From Maribellus maritimus (lineage in GTDB: Bacteria > Bacteroidota > Bacteroidia > Bacteroidales > Prolixibacteraceae): DNA of 64,000 nucleotides. The DNA is taken from assembly GCF_022267315.1 (NCBI RefSeq), contig NZ_JAIKLE010000005.1:209207-273206 (forward strand). Direction: 5' to 3'. Positions 1 through 8,881 of this stretch are shown one piece after another (positions within the stretch are counted from its first letter, which is position 1; each line of letters begins with the position of its first letter). A program made the translations under genes and the position numbers. The notes below the pieces were generated by a model. The model was not told where the DNA came from. It worked only from the letters and a program-made list of their open reading frames with translations, and searched no databases.

Positions 1-870
1 ATTCGGAATAATCTCCAGTTTCAAGTTTTTAACTTTTCCGATTACTTCACCGTCGATTTGAAAATCCTGAGTTTTATCCAGCGTTATTTTTGCCTTTTCT
101 GACCGATAAACCTTTACATACTCCATACGATGAAGATTACCGGTAAAACCCGCAAAAATAAAATTAAACACAAACCACCACGGGTAAGGTTTGATTGTTA
201 CAATTTCAAATTTTCCGTCACTAATATTTCCAGCCGGATTTATTTTTACTCCTGTTCCGTAGCTCTGAGCATTTGCAATTACAATCATTTCAGCCTTCAA
301 CCTCTTTTTTCTTCCTCCTGTTTCAATGTTATATGAAAAAAAAGATTTAGGTGAAAATAGTTCTTTAAAAAGCTGTTTCCCATAACCGATCATTCCCCTT
401 GTATCCTCTTTTTCAAAACGTTTTACAATTCTTGCATTTATTCCTACATCGCTTAAATGGAAACAATAATATTTGTCATTCACCCGGATAACATCCATCG
501 GCACGCCGCGCCCCTTTATACTTATTTCCAAAGCATCGAAAAAACGCGTTGGAATATCAAGGTTAAAAGCCAGTCCGTTTGCAGATCCCCCCGGAATGAT
601 GCCAAGTGCAGCTTTTTTGCCAATCATTTCTGCGGCTACCATATTAAATGTTCCATCTCCTCCAAACGCAATAACTTTATCAGGCCGGTAAATATTCAGC
701 AACTCGCGGATATCTTTACTATCGTTTTCTCCCGTTGTTTTGTAAATTTTATACTCAAATCCTTCCGTTTTGGCAAAATCTAAGATTTGTGTTTCATAAT
801 CTCCTTTCCGGTTGTTTCCCGACTTGGGATTGATAACAAATAAAATTTTTTGTTTTGATTTCTTTTTCAA
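1..870 (-). CDS. Diacylglycerol kinase family lipid kinase, 3' end cut by window edge
   Basis: An open frame of 290 codons runs off the left edge. The N-terminal DAGK catalytic domain is clear: NPKSG at residues 14-18, the nucleotide-binding GGDGT at 70-74, and PGGSANGLA near residue 100. The family (YegS/BmrU/DgkB-like) phosphorylates membrane lipids such as diacylglycerol at the cytoplasmic face. No ATG fits, so I chose the TTG at 870, preceded only by an A-rich tract; an in-frame stop lies 8 codons upstream. It is divergent from the APP1-like phosphatase, which would suit paired lipid phosphate turnover (inference). The exact lipid substrate cannot be read from sequence. Confidence 0.85.
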   Translation of the reverse strand, partial: MKKKSKQKILFVINPKSGNNRKGDYETQILDFAKTEGFEYKIYKTTGENDSKDIRELLNIYRPDKVIAFGGDGTFNMVAAEMIGKKAALGIIPGGSANGLAFNLDIPTRFFDALEISIKGRGVPMDVIRVNDKYYCFHLSDVGINARIVKRFEKEDTRGMIGYGKQLFKELFSPKSFFSYNIETGGRKKRLKAEMIVIANAQSYGTGVKINPAGNISDGKFEIVTIKPYPWWFVFNFIFAGFTGNLHRMEYVKVYRSEKAKITLDKTQDFQIDGEVIGKVKNLKLEIIPN

Positions 871-937
871 TGTTCTTTGTTTTATGATGGCTTAAAACTT
901 GTAACATCAATTATACCAAAGAAATTGAGCATAAAAC

Positions 938-2044
938 ATGAAGTATTTTAAACCTGTTTTTAGAGGAATAAAAAAGCCATTCAAATTCTTAAAAGTATTT
1001 TTAAAACAAAAAGCCGGATGGTTAGATGTACCCAAGATTCTTCCCTACAAAGGCTACGGAAATGAAACAGACGTTTTTATAGAAGGTATGGTAATAGAGG
1101 ATAAAGGATTAACCAAACCAAAAGATAATCAGCAACTTTGGCAAAACATATTGGCAACCTTTAAACGTTTTTCGAGTGACGAAATCCCCGGCGTAAAGGT
1201 AAAGGCGGAATTCCTGCATGAAAAACAAATAGCAACTACTGATGAAAAGGGATTCTTTTCCTTTCACTTCTATTTACCTGATAAAAAAAATGAATTACTT
1301 ACCAAAGAATGGCATACTGTGCACCTCAGCCTACTCGATCAAATTGTGGAAAATCAACCACAAATTTACACAACGGGTGAGGTCAGAATAACTTCCGGAA
1401 ACCAGTCAAGAATCATTGTTTCGGATATTGATGACACTGTAATGATCTCTCATTCCACCCAAACACTGAGAAAATTGCGGTTGATGCTGTTAAAAAACGC
1501 TCTTACCCGTCTGCCATTTCCTGGCGTAGCTCAATTTTACCAATCGCTCAACCATGGAAAAGAAAAACAGGAAAACAATCCCTTTTTTTATGTTTCCAGC
1601 AGCGAATGGAATTTGTACGACCTCCTCGAAGATTTTTTCAGTTTTAACAAACTTCCCAAAGGGGTTTTTTTGTTGCGAAAACTAAACAACAGTATCTATA
1701 AATTTTGGAAATCAGGAGGAGGAAATCATGACCACAAGTATAAAAAAATAAAGGCGTTGCTAAAATTTTACCCGCAACAAAAATTTATTCTTATTGGCGA
1801 CAGCGGTCAGCAGGATCCATCCATTTATTCAAAAATTGCATTTGAGTTTCCCGGTCGGATTGAAGCCATTTATATCAGAAGGATCAGGTCGAAAAGTTTT
1901 GCCGAAAAACAGGAAAACCTCGACGAAAAGTTACTGGAGGTACAAACGCTTTATACCGAAGTAAAGGACACGATTCAGGCCGCCCGGCACGCTTCAAAAA
2001 ACGGTTTAATAAATGCGGGGGTACCGTCAGAAATCAAAAACTAA
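938..2044 (+). CDS. APP1-type phosphatidate phosphatase domain protein (DUF2183)
   Basis: A 368-residue protein with the DIDDTV motif at 163-168, the DxDx[TV] catalytic signature of the HAD-like APP1 phosphatases. It is followed by VSSSEWN near 222 and LIGDSGQQD near 285, as expected for the later HAD motifs. The N-terminal ~150 residues form a separate beta-rich region typical of bacterial members. Family knowledge gives Mg-dependent phosphatidate phosphatase activity for yeast App1; the bacterial substrate is unproven. There is no signal peptide, so it probably acts at the cytoplasmic membrane surface. It diverges from a lipid kinase gene and ends in a hairpin shared with the convergent STAS-like gene. 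Confidence 0.85.
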   Translation: MKYFKPVFRGIKKPFKFLKVFLKQKAGWLDVPKILPYKGYGNETDVFIEGMVIEDKGLTKPKDNQQLWQNILATFKRFSSDEIPGVKVKAEFLHEKQIATTDEKGFFSFHFYLPDKKNELLTKEWHTVHLSLLDQIVENQPQIYTTGEVRITSGNQSRIIVSDIDDTVMISHSTQTLRKLRLMLLKNALTRLPFPGVAQFYQSLNHGKEKQENNPFFYVSSSEWNLYDLLEDFFSFNKLPKGVFLLRKLNNSIYKFWKSGGGNHDHKYKKIKALLKFYPQQKFILIGDSGQQDPSIYSKIAFEFPGRIEAIYIRRIRSKSFAEKQENLDEKLLEVQTLYTEVKDTIQAARHASKNGLINAGVPSEIKN

Positions 2045-2053
2045 AACAGACAA

Positions 2054-2108
2054 AAAGGGTATAAAACAAACCAATTTCAAAGCAACTGTTTTGTTTCAAA
2101 TACCCTTT
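2054..2108. terminator. Bidirectional terminator between convergent genes
   Basis: Arms AAAGGGTAT (2054-2062) and ATACCCTTT (2100-2108) pair perfectly, and an inner AAACAAA (2064-2070)/TTTGTTT (2090-2096) extends the stem. It lies between the stops of the APP1-like gene (+) and the SpoIIAA-like gene (-), and A/T tracts flank both sides. Confidence 0.7.
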
Positions 2109-2130
2109 ATTTCATTCGTGCAATTCCGGT

Positions 2131-2487
2131 TTAATCAATTATCCAGTTCCTGGCTTCAGTAATATCCTCGTGAGAAAAATATTCTACCGCTCCTGAAACA
2201 AACGGAGTTGCCAGGTTTGACCACAATTTTTGCCATGCATTTTCGCCGACAACAGCTATCTTATCAATGTCGTCGAAATGCTTTACGTATGTTTTTAAAT
2301 CTTCCCGGAATGCAGTGGGTGTGATACTTTTTACATTATCCAACTGGACGTAAAACTTTATTTTGCCAAATTTTTCTACCGATTTTTCGATAAGCGGCGT
2401 AATTTTGTCGTAATCATTTTTTGTAATGTTGCCATCCACCTTGATGGCAATCAAATCTTTTTGAGTAATATCTAAAACCTGGAACAT
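2131..2487 (-). CDS. SpoIIAA-like (STAS/SEC14-type fold) protein
   Basis: A 118-residue cytosolic protein matching the SpoIIAA-like family (PF11964 type). It has a beta strand start, a central KFYVQLDNVKSITP, then the helix-rich region with KIAVVGENAWQ and a C-terminal DITEARNWI. Members are small stand-alone proteins of uncertain role, often found near stress genes; they lack the phosphorylatable serine context of true anti-anti-sigma factors. It is the last gene of the minus-strand operon 65-aa gene, copB, DUF302, osmC, this gene, 30 nt after osmC. A membrane or stress role is inferred only from context. Confidence 0.75.
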   Translation of the reverse strand: MFQVLDITQKDLIAIKVDGNITKNDYDKITPLIEKSVEKFGKIKFYVQLDNVKSITPTAFREDLKTYVKHFDDIDKIAVVGENAWQKLWSNLATPFVSGAVEYFSHEDITEARNWIID

Positions 2488-2517
2488 AAAAGTTGATTTT
2501 ACAGTTCACTAAACTAT

Positions 2518-2946
2518 CTATTCTTTAAGGCTTGCTTCAAGTGTAATTTCAAGAGAAGAAAGCGCTTGTGAAACGGGGCAATTTTCTTTTGCTTTTGCTG
2601 CCAGCTCTTTAAAAATATTTTTATCAATATCTGGCACCACCGCCTCCGTTGTCAACTCACTTTTACTTATTTTAAAACCACTGTCCGCTTTCTCAATGGT
2701 CACTTTCGCGGTTGTGTCAATCGATTTGGCTTCGTAACCTTCTTCGGTAAGCAAGCCTGAAAATGCCATAGAAAAACAACCGGCATGTGCTGCCGCTATC
2801 AGTTCTTCAGGATTTGTACCTTTCCCATCTTCAAATCTTGATGAAAAATTATACGCAAACTCTTTTCCTGACTCATTAAGTTTTACTGTTCCAATGCCTT
2901 TTTTTAAATTTCCTTGCCAATTGGCATGAGCTTTATTTGTTTTCAT
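2518..2946 (-). CDS. osmC: OsmC-family organic hydroperoxide reductase
   Basis: A 142-residue protein of normal family length. The two redox cysteines are visible in AAAHAGCFSMAFS (first half) and ENCPVSQAL (second half), and the conserved glutamate sits in NPEELIAA. OsmC proteins reduce organic peroxides in the cytoplasm using dihydrolipoyl or other thiol partners. GKGTNPEELIAAAHAG points to the OsmC rather than the Ohr branch. It lies 48 nt after the DUF302 gene and 30 nt before the SpoIIAA-like gene, within the copB operon, which suggests co-induction by metal or oxidative stress (inference). Confidence 0.9.
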   Translation of the reverse strand: MKTNKAHANWQGNLKKGIGTVKLNESGKEFAYNFSSRFEDGKGTNPEELIAAAHAGCFSMAFSGLLTEEGYEAKSIDTTAKVTIEKADSGFKISKSELTTEAVVPDIDKNIFKELAAKAKENCPVSQALSSLEITLEASLKE

Positions 2947-2994
2947 ATCTGTATAATTTAAATTAAACTTTCTTATTTATTTCGGGGATAAAAT

Positions 2995-3384
2995 TTATAA
3001 TGCGGCAATTGCTTTTTCAAGCTTTAGATTCACCAATCTTGCAAAACTTTTAAGGTCATCGTTTTGAACTGCCTGCATCGATGCAATTGGACTGATTGCT
3101 GCTACTTCAGTCTTGTCCGGGGACATTTCTTTTACGATGACGTTGCAAGGTAACATCGTGCCAATCTTGTCTTCCATTTCCAATGCATCGTAGGCAAGAG
3201 CAGGGTTGCAGGCCCCCAGAATCCTGTATTTATTATAATTTTCAACTCCCAACTTTTCCTTGAACTTTTCGTCAATGTTGATTTCGGTCAGAATACCAAA
3301 ACCTTCTTTTTTTAATTCATTTTTTGCAGAAGAAACCGCTGTCTCAAAATCTGCATTCAACACCTTTTCTATATAATATTTCAT
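2995..3384 (-). CDS. DUF302 domain protein
   Basis: A 129-residue protein with the DUF302 pattern: LKKEGFGILTEINI near the N-terminus, then YRILGACNPALAYDALEMEDKIG, followed by LPCNVIVKE. The ACNP cysteine and second cysteine (LPC) are typical of the family. There is no signal peptide. The biochemical function is unknown; family members often accompany metal transporters and thiol-redox genes. Here it sits 33 nt downstream of the copper-type P-ATPase and 48 nt before osmC, so a role linked to metal or redox stress is plausible but inferred. Confidence 0.85.
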   Translation of the reverse strand: MKYYIEKVLNADFETAVSSAKNELKKEGFGILTEINIDEKFKEKLGVENYNKYRILGACNPALAYDALEMEDKIGTMLPCNVIVKEMSPDKTEVAAISPIASMQAVQNDDLKSFARLVNLKLEKAIAAL

Positions 3385-3417
3385 AAGAATATTTTTAAGT
3401 GAAAATAACTTTGCTTT

Positions 3418-5514
3418 TTAAGCTGTTCTCATTTTCTTCTTTAACAGCTGTGCATTAATAGCAACAATTACAGTACTGAAACTCATTAAAACGGCGCCCA
3501 AAGCCGGGCTAATCATTATTCCCGCACTGATTAAAACACCTGCAGCCAAAGGAATAGCCACTATGTTATACCCGGTTGCCCAAATGAAATTCTGGATCAT
3601 CTTTTTGTAAGTCTCCTGTCCAAAAACAATCAACGATGCGATGTCCCTGGGATTACTGTTTACAAGAATAATATCTGCTGTTTCGGCGGCAACATCGGTT
3701 CCTGATCCAACGGCAATACCAACATCTGCAGAGGCAAGAGCCGGAGCATCATTAATACCGTCACCTGTCATACATATAAATTCTCCATTTTTCTGTAATT
3801 CCTTAATTTTCTCCAATTTTTGGTCGGGCAAAAGTTCTGCGTAAAAATCATTGAGTCCAAGTTTTTCACTTACGCTTTTGGCCACCTTTTCATTGTCACC
3901 CGTCATCATCACCAGCTTTAAGCCATTATCTTTTAACATTTTAACAGCTTCAAATGCTTCATCTCTTATTTCGTCAGCGAGAGCAACAAATCCTACCGGT
4001 TTTTCATTTTTCAAAATAAAAACCACTGTTTCCTGTGCGTCTTTAAAATCTCCTTCCGGAATTTTTATATTATTTTCTTTTAAATATCCGGGGCTTACCA
4101 CTTTTACCTTTTCTCCTGCAACTTCCCCTTTAATGCCCTTACCTGAAATACTTTCGAAGTTTTCAGCTTTATCCCAGTTCAGCTTTTCTTCTCTGGCTTT
4201 TCTTAAGATTCCTTCTGCCAGCGGATGTTCCGATTGCGATTCGAGTGACGCCGCCAACTTTATAACTTCTTTGTCTTCTGTCTTTTTTGAAAAACTGCCA
4301 AACCTCGTAACTCCAAAATTTCCCTTTGTTAATGTTCCCGTTTTATCAAAGACCACCACTGAAATTTTTCTTGCATTTTCAAAAGCCGTCCGGTTTCTGA
4401 TTAACAAGCCTCGCTTTGCCGAAACAGAAGTAGAAATAGCAACTACAAGTGGTACTGCCAAACCCAAAGCATGTGGACAAGTTATTACCATTACACTGGC
4501 CATTCTTTCCAATGCGAAAACAAATGGTTTTCCAATAAGGAGCCAGGTAGTTAATGTTCCAAAACCAATAACAAGCGCGGCAATGGTTAACCAAAATGCA
4601 ACTTTATCAGCCAGATATTGAGACTTTGACTTTTTATTCTGTGCCTCCCTTACCATTTTAATTACTTTATTTAAATACGCATCCTCTCCTACTCCTTTTA
4701 CTTTTACTTTTACAGAGCTTTTTCCGTTGATAGTTCCACCAATAACTTTATCGCCTCTATTTTTCTTTACAGGTTTTGATTCGCCCGTTACCATCGATTC
4801 ATTGATATTACTTTCACCTTCTTCAATGATACCATCCACCGGAATCTTTTCCCCCGGGCGTACCAAAACCAAATCCCCCGATTTCAACCTGCTCACTTTT
4901 ATATCTTCTGAATCGCCATTTTTTAAAAGGTGAGCCTCAGAAGGCATCAACTCAACCAGGCTCTTCAATGCTCCCGAAGCGTTTACTACCGATTTCATCT
5001 CGATCCAGTGGCCCACCAACATGATATCAATTAATGATGCAAGCTCCCAGAAAAAAGAATCGCCTTCAACACCAAAAGTTGTTGCAGTACTGTATCCAAA
5101 TGCTACGGAAATGGCTATTGCAATCAACGTCATCATTCCAGGCTGTCTTTTTTTGAATTCTTCTGCCAGTCCGGTAATAAATGGCCAGCCACCGTAGAAA
5201 TAGATAAATGCTGACAGTACAAAAAGCAGGTATTTTGAAAAATCAAATTCGAAATTGTAGTTCAACAGGTTTTGAATAAACGGAGATAGGACAAGAATGG
5301 GAAGTGTTAGGCCCAACGAAATCCAAAACCGTTTTCTAAAATCTTTTATCATATGCCGGTGATGTTCCGTGTGGTCGTGGTGCTTGTGTCCATGATTTTT
5401 ATGTGATTCATGCTCATGGTGCTGTGAAGCACTGTTGTCGTGCTGTTTATGCCCACCACTTCGCTTTTTAGTTGAGTGAGCCGGCTCACTATTTTGATGA
5501 TTATGATTGTGCAT
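3418..5514 (-). CDS. copB: CopB-type heavy-metal P1B ATPase
   Basis: A 698-residue P1B ATPase. The first 54 residues hold 18 histidines instead of a cysteine-based HMA domain. The core motifs are TGES at 243-246, the membrane metal site CPH at 346-348, DKTGT from D390, then the HP motif (SEHPLAEG) and [13 protein letters not shown] plus a His-rich tail marks the CopB/P1B-3 group, which expels Cu (Cu2+ or Cu+) or Ag from the cytoplasm; metal choice cannot be fixed from sequence. It follows the 65-codon gene by 13 nt and leads into DUF302, osmC and the SpoIIAA-like gene. It is probably controlled by the adjacent sigma-54 regulator (inference). Confidence 0.92.
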   Translation of the reverse strand: MHNHNHQNSEPAHSTKKRSGGHKQHDNSASQHHEHESHKNHGHKHHDHTEHHRHMIKDFRKRFWISLGLTLPILVLSPFIQNLLNYNFEFDFSKYLLFVLSAFIYFYGGWPFITGLAEEFKKRQPGMMTLIAIAISVAFGYSTATTFGVEGDSFFWELASLIDIMLVGHWIEMKSVVNASGALKSLVELMPSEAHLLKNGDSEDIKVSRLKSGDLVLVRPGEKIPVDGIIEEGESNINESMVTGESKPVKKNRGDKVIGGTINGKSSVKVKVKGVGEDAYLNKVIKMVREAQNKKSKSQYLADKVAFWLTIAALVIGFGTLTTWLLIGKPFVFALERMASVMVITCPHALGLAVPLVVAISTSVSAKRGLLIRNRTAFENARKISVVVFDKTGTLTKGNFGVTRFGSFSKKTEDKEVIKLAASLESQSEHPLAEGILRKAREEKLNWDKAENFESISGKGIKGEVAGEKVKVVSPGYLKENNIKIPEGDFKDAQETVVFILKNEKPVGFVALADEIRDEAFEAVKMLKDNGLKLVMMTGDNEKVAKSVSEKLGLNDFYAELLPDQKLEKIKELQKNGEFICMTGDGINDAPALASADVGIAVGSGTDVAAETADIILVNSNPRDIASLIVFGQETYKKMIQNFIWATGYNIVAIPLAAGVLISAGIMISPALGAVLMSFSTVIVAINAQLLKKKMRTA

Positions 5515-5527
5515 TCTTTTTATAGAA

Positions 5528-5725
5528 TTATGCCTGAATAATTGTATTGAGTTCGTCAGGCAGTTGTTTACGTTTTTTTCCGGTTTTTAACTGAAGATTA
5601 TTCAGAAATTCGTCCTCATCAATATTGCTGTTGCTCAAATCTCCCGGATTTAACCACCGATAATAATACTGCAACTGCCCTTCTTTTTTTGCCCAGTTTC
5701 TGTTTACGACTGAATTCGGTTTCAT
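5528..5725 (-). CDS. Small hypothetical protein upstream of copB
   Basis: A 65-residue basic, soluble protein with [19 protein letters not shown] and a lysine-rich [14 protein letters not shown] recognise no family. Its stop is 13 nt before the copB start, so it is very probably the first gene of the copB operon. A hairpin resembling a terminator lies between it and the upstream BON gene. The tight spacing and ATG start support a real gene; the function is unknown. Confidence 0.6.
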   Translation of the reverse strand: MKPNSVVNRNWAKKEGQLQYYYRWLNPGDLSNSNIDEDEFLNNLQLKTGKKRKQLPDELNTIIQA

Positions 5726-5754
5726 TTCTTTTATTTTTGTTGATTTAAAACTTT

Positions 5755-5784
5755 AAAAGCCTGGCAGAAATCCACCAAGCTTTT
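5755..5784 (-). terminator. Terminator or attenuator between the BON gene and the copB operon
   Basis: On the minus strand, AAAAGCTTGG and CCAGGCTTTT form a 10-bp stem with one U-G wobble and a 10-nt loop, then a T-containing tract. It sits in the 74-nt gap after the BON gene, so it could end that transcript or let some read-through into copB. Confidence 0.5.
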
Positions 5785-5799
5785 TAATTTTATTTGTTC

Positions 5800-7308
5800 C
5801 TACGGCGTATTATATAATACAATCAAATCGTTTTCAACATCTTCGGCACCGCCTTCAATGGCGTTAATCTCAGCAAACAATTTCTCACGGCGCGTATCAA
5901 CCGTACCTTCTAAAATTGCTGTACCATCTTCTACGGTAACGTCCACCTCATCTTCATTAACATAAGGCGACCACCATAACTGGCTTTGAATATCTTTTTC
6001 TATCTGAATATCCGACTTTTTTGCTTCTTCGATATCAATATGATAAGGTGGATAATAAGTATTCCACCCGTAATAGTCGGAATAACGCACATCATTCAAA
6101 TCGTTTACCTTTAAATTGTTTCTTACATCAATTACACCTTTCACCTTTGATGCAACATCTTCGGCCTGTGCCTTTTCGAAATATGAATCAACTGTTCCGT
6201 TTAAATACAACATTCCATTGCTGGCGTTCACATCGAGTTCCCATTTTTCTACAATAGGATCTCTTTTGAAGGCCTCTGTCACATCAGCTTCCAGTTTTGT
6301 ATCTTCCGGAATAAATTCAGGCACGACAATCAAATGGTTATTTACCCCCAAAACGCCAACAACATTCTTCGCATCTTGCTCCGCTGCTCGTTTGGCTTTT
6401 AAATTACTGACCTCGCCCGTTAAGGTTACAACACCCGCATTTACCCTGATCTCCGGATTAAAAGAGTATACTCTTGGGTCGTAAACAAAGGCATCTTCGA
6501 CAGCTTCTTTAACTTCCGCATCAGAACGGGTTGCGTATTTATCTTTACGCAGATTCTCGTCTCTGGCCCACTGTTTAATGTCAAGCTCGTTACCATTTAC
6601 CATTTTTACTCCCGTGACCCAGGCATCAGCTATGGCCAGACTTTGCTCGCTGGTGCTACCTACAATTCCGGATAAACTAACATATCCGTTGTTTACTTCC
6701 ACATCAATCAATGCGTTATCAACCCGAATATCATTTTCCAAGGTGCCTTCAATGTCTTCCTCTATTTCATAATCGGGTCGTATTGTACGATATACAACGC
6801 CTACATTACTTTCAACCTTTTTAGCACCTCTTACTCCTTTGGCTACAAATTCGGAAAGTTTCTTTTCCTGCCACGATTCAACCGTTCCCTCCAGATTTAC
6901 GACTCCATTATTCACAGTTACATCAATTTCATTCGAATCCGTTGCAGGATCATTAAGCAGTGCTTCATCAACTTTCTTCTGTAAAGTAATATCAGAAACA
7001 TCTGGTGCGTCAACTTTTATTTTGTCAACAACACCACGAACTCCCTTTACAGTTTTGGCAATTTTAACTGCCCTGTCTTTTTCCAGTAAATTATCCACCG
7101 AGCCTGTCAGTGTTACAATTCCATTTTGACTTTCTGATTTAATTAAATATGCCGGTGTTGTGGCATTAAACATTAACTCGTTTTCTACTGCTATACTAAT
7201 CTCACTATCTGTTGGTCCATTTTGTGCAAGGAGATTAGCAGAAGTAAAAAACAGCAACAATCCTGTAAGTAATACAGTTTGTGCAACTTTCATTCTTCTT
7301 AATTTCAT
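5800..7308 (-). CDS. Exported protein with six BON domains
   Basis: A 502-residue protein with an N-terminal signal peptide (residues ~1-28, ending LLAQ) and six successive BON domains, each about 65-75 residues with the NGVV/TLTG-type core: about 35-100, 105-170, 180-245, 262-330, 338-405 and 430-500. Single or double BON domains occur in OsmY and secretins, where they bind phospholipid or other envelope surfaces; six in tandem is unusual. It probably acts in the periplasm as an envelope-stress protein (inference). The start is fixed by a perfect AGGAGG at 7 nt spacing, rare in this phylum. It lies directly downstream of the sigma-54 regulator gene. Confidence 0.88.
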   Translation of the reverse strand: MKLRRMKVAQTVLLTGLLLFFTSANLLAQNGPTDSEISIAVENELMFNATTPAYLIKSESQNGIVTLTGSVDNLLEKDRAVKIAKTVKGVRGVVDKIKVDAPDVSDITLQKKVDEALLNDPATDSNEIDVTVNNGVVNLEGTVESWQEKKLSEFVAKGVRGAKKVESNVGVVYRTIRPDYEIEEDIEGTLENDIRVDNALIDVEVNNGYVSLSGIVGSTSEQSLAIADAWVTGVKMVNGNELDIKQWARDENLRKDKYATRSDAEVKEAVEDAFVYDPRVYSFNPEIRVNAGVVTLTGEVSNLKAKRAAEQDAKNVVGVLGVNNHLIVVPEFIPEDTKLEADVTEAFKRDPIVEKWELDVNASNGMLYLNGTVDSYFEKAQAEDVASKVKGVIDVRNNLKVNDLNDVRYSDYYGWNTYYPPYHIDIEEAKKSDIQIEKDIQSQLWWSPYVNEDEVDVTVEDGTAILEGTVDTRREKLFAEINAIEGGAEDVENDLIVLYNTP

Positions 7309-7356
7309 ACATCCTCCTACTTTTTGGGTTCAACAAAATATTATGTTTTAAGAAGA

Positions 7357-7372
7357 TGAAAATCCTATGCCA
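7357..7372 (-). promoter_or_regulatory. Candidate sigma-54 (-24/-12) promoter of the BON gene
   Basis: The minus strand reads TGGCATAGGATTTTCA. Against TGGCAY-N6-TTGCW the -24 half is perfect and the -12 half has one mismatch (TTTCA, so the conserved GC is TC). The predicted start lies about 38 nt before the BON start codon. A degenerate TA-rich -7 element closer to the gene (7331-7340) is an alternative. Confidence 0.45.
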
Positions 7373-7449
7373 TTTTTTCCTGCATTTAGAAAGAGCACTG
7401 ATAATGGTGTATGGAGACCTTTATAAAATTGTTTAGCAGATAATTGATG

Positions 7450-7488
7450 TTGAATGTTTCCACAAGTGAGAGCTTAATCCACATTCAA
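7450..7488. promoter_or_regulatory. Paired palindrome, possible activator-binding site
   Basis: TTGAATGT (7450-7457) and ACATTCAA (7481-7488) form a perfect 8-bp inverted repeat with a 23-nt spacer. It lies about 80-115 bp upstream of the sigma-54-like promoter, the usual distance for NtrC-type activators. It is also just downstream of the regulator gene, but no T-tract follows, so a terminator is less likely. Confidence 0.4.
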
Positions 7489-7528
7489 ACCGACAAAAAC
7501 AAATAATATAGTTTCGTTCTGTAAAAAA

Positions 7529-8881
7529 CTAAAAATCAATATCATACTGATTTATTTTATTATACAATGTTTTCCGGTCGATATTAAGAATTTTAGCTGC
7601 TTTTGATTTATTATAATTTGATTCGATCAATGCATTGGTTATCACCTCTTTTTCTGTGATAAGTGTCGCCTCTTTTAACTCTTTCACATCGCGGTGACCA
7701 TTATAATTGTTTTGCCTCCCTCCCGATTGGAGGTTATTAAACCTTATCTCATCAGGTAAGACATCAGCCTGAATAACATTGCTCTTTGATAACAACACTG
7801 CTCGATTTACAACATTTTGAAGCTCGCGAATGTTACCGTGCCAGTTGTATTTAAACATCAGCTTTTTTGCATCCTCATCAATTCCCTCAACCGATTTTTC
7901 GAAAGCCCTATTTGCCTGAGCAATAAAAAAAGAAGCAAATTCCAACATATCGTCCCCGCGTTCGCGCAAGGGTGGAAGATGTATTTTAAATCCGTTCAAT
8001 CGATGATACAAATCCTCTCTGAATTCATTGGTATCAACCAGTTTTAACAAATCATCATTTGATGCGGTAATCACTCTCACATCAACTTTAATTACCTTGT
8101 TGTCACCTACTTTATTTATAAATCTTTCCTGTAAAGCACGCAGTAATTTAACCTGATTCTCATAAGAAAGATTCCCAACCTCATCAAGAAAAAGTGTACC
8201 ACCTTTTGCCCGCTCAAAATAACCAACTTTGTTATTAATCGCTCCGGTAAATGCTCCTTTTATATGTCCGAAAAGTTCACTGTTTGCAAGGTCTTTTGGA
8301 ATAGCTCCGCAATCAACCGCCACAAAAGGCTTTTTACTGCGCTTGCTTGCATAATGAATTGCTTTGGCAACATATTCTTTTCCTGAGCCCGTCTCTCCTT
8401 CAATCAAAACAGTCAGGTCCGTTGGAGCAACAACTTTTACATGTTGCATTACACCCTGAATTGCTTTGCTGTTTCCGGTAATAAATTTTTCTCTGAATGA
8501 ATTGGAGGTTTCTCTTTCGTCGGTAGATTCCAGAGCCTTATTTATAATCCGCAAAAGTTCTTCCGGCTGGACCGGCTTCGTTATATAATCATAAGCTCCC
8601 GACTTTATCAACTTTACAGCCATACGCACCTCGGCATAAGCTGTCATAATAATAACCGGAAGTAGTGGCTTTTTGGATTTTAGTTCCTGTAAAATTTTAA
8701 ACCCGTCGGTGTTGGGAAGACGATAGTCGCATAAAACAATATCAAAATTATTTTTTTCAATCAGTTTGATACCGTTTCTTCCTGTATAAGTACCCTTTGC
8801 CTCAAAATTGTTTTGTTTAAGGTGATTTACTATTAAGTCGCACATAAATGTATCATCGTCTATTACAAGTACTTTTTTCAT
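7529..8881 (-). CDS. NtrC-family sigma-54-dependent response regulator
   Basis: A 450-residue activator with all three modules. The receiver domain (1-120) has acidic pocket DDD at 8-10, phospho-acceptor D52 and K102. The AAA+ domain (~135-365) has Walker A GETGSGKE at 162-169, the sigma-54 contact loop GAFTGA at 209-214 and Walker B LFLDE near 230. A Fis-type helix-turn-helix lies at the C-terminus (NKSKAAKILNIDRKTLYNKI). It opens sigma-54 promoters when phosphorylated. No histidine kinase is adjacent, so the partner must lie elsewhere. The next gene downstream on the same strand, the BON gene, has a sigma-54-like promoter and is the likely target (inference). Confidence 0.93.
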   Translation of the reverse strand: MKKVLVIDDDTFMCDLIVNHLKQNNFEAKGTYTGRNGIKLIEKNNFDIVLCDYRLPNTDGFKILQELKSKKPLLPVIIMTAYAEVRMAVKLIKSGAYDYITKPVQPEELLRIINKALESTDERETSNSFREKFITGNSKAIQGVMQHVKVVAPTDLTVLIEGETGSGKEYVAKAIHYASKRSKKPFVAVDCGAIPKDLANSELFGHIKGAFTGAINNKVGYFERAKGGTLFLDEVGNLSYENQVKLLRALQERFINKVGDNKVIKVDVRVITASNDDLLKLVDTNEFREDLYHRLNGFKIHLPPLRERGDDMLEFASFFIAQANRAFEKSVEGIDEDAKKLMFKYNWHGNIRELQNVVNRAVLLSKSNVIQADVLPDEIRFNNLQSGGRQNNYNGHRDVKELKEATLITEKEVITNALIESNYNKSKAAKILNIDRKTLYNKINQYDIDF

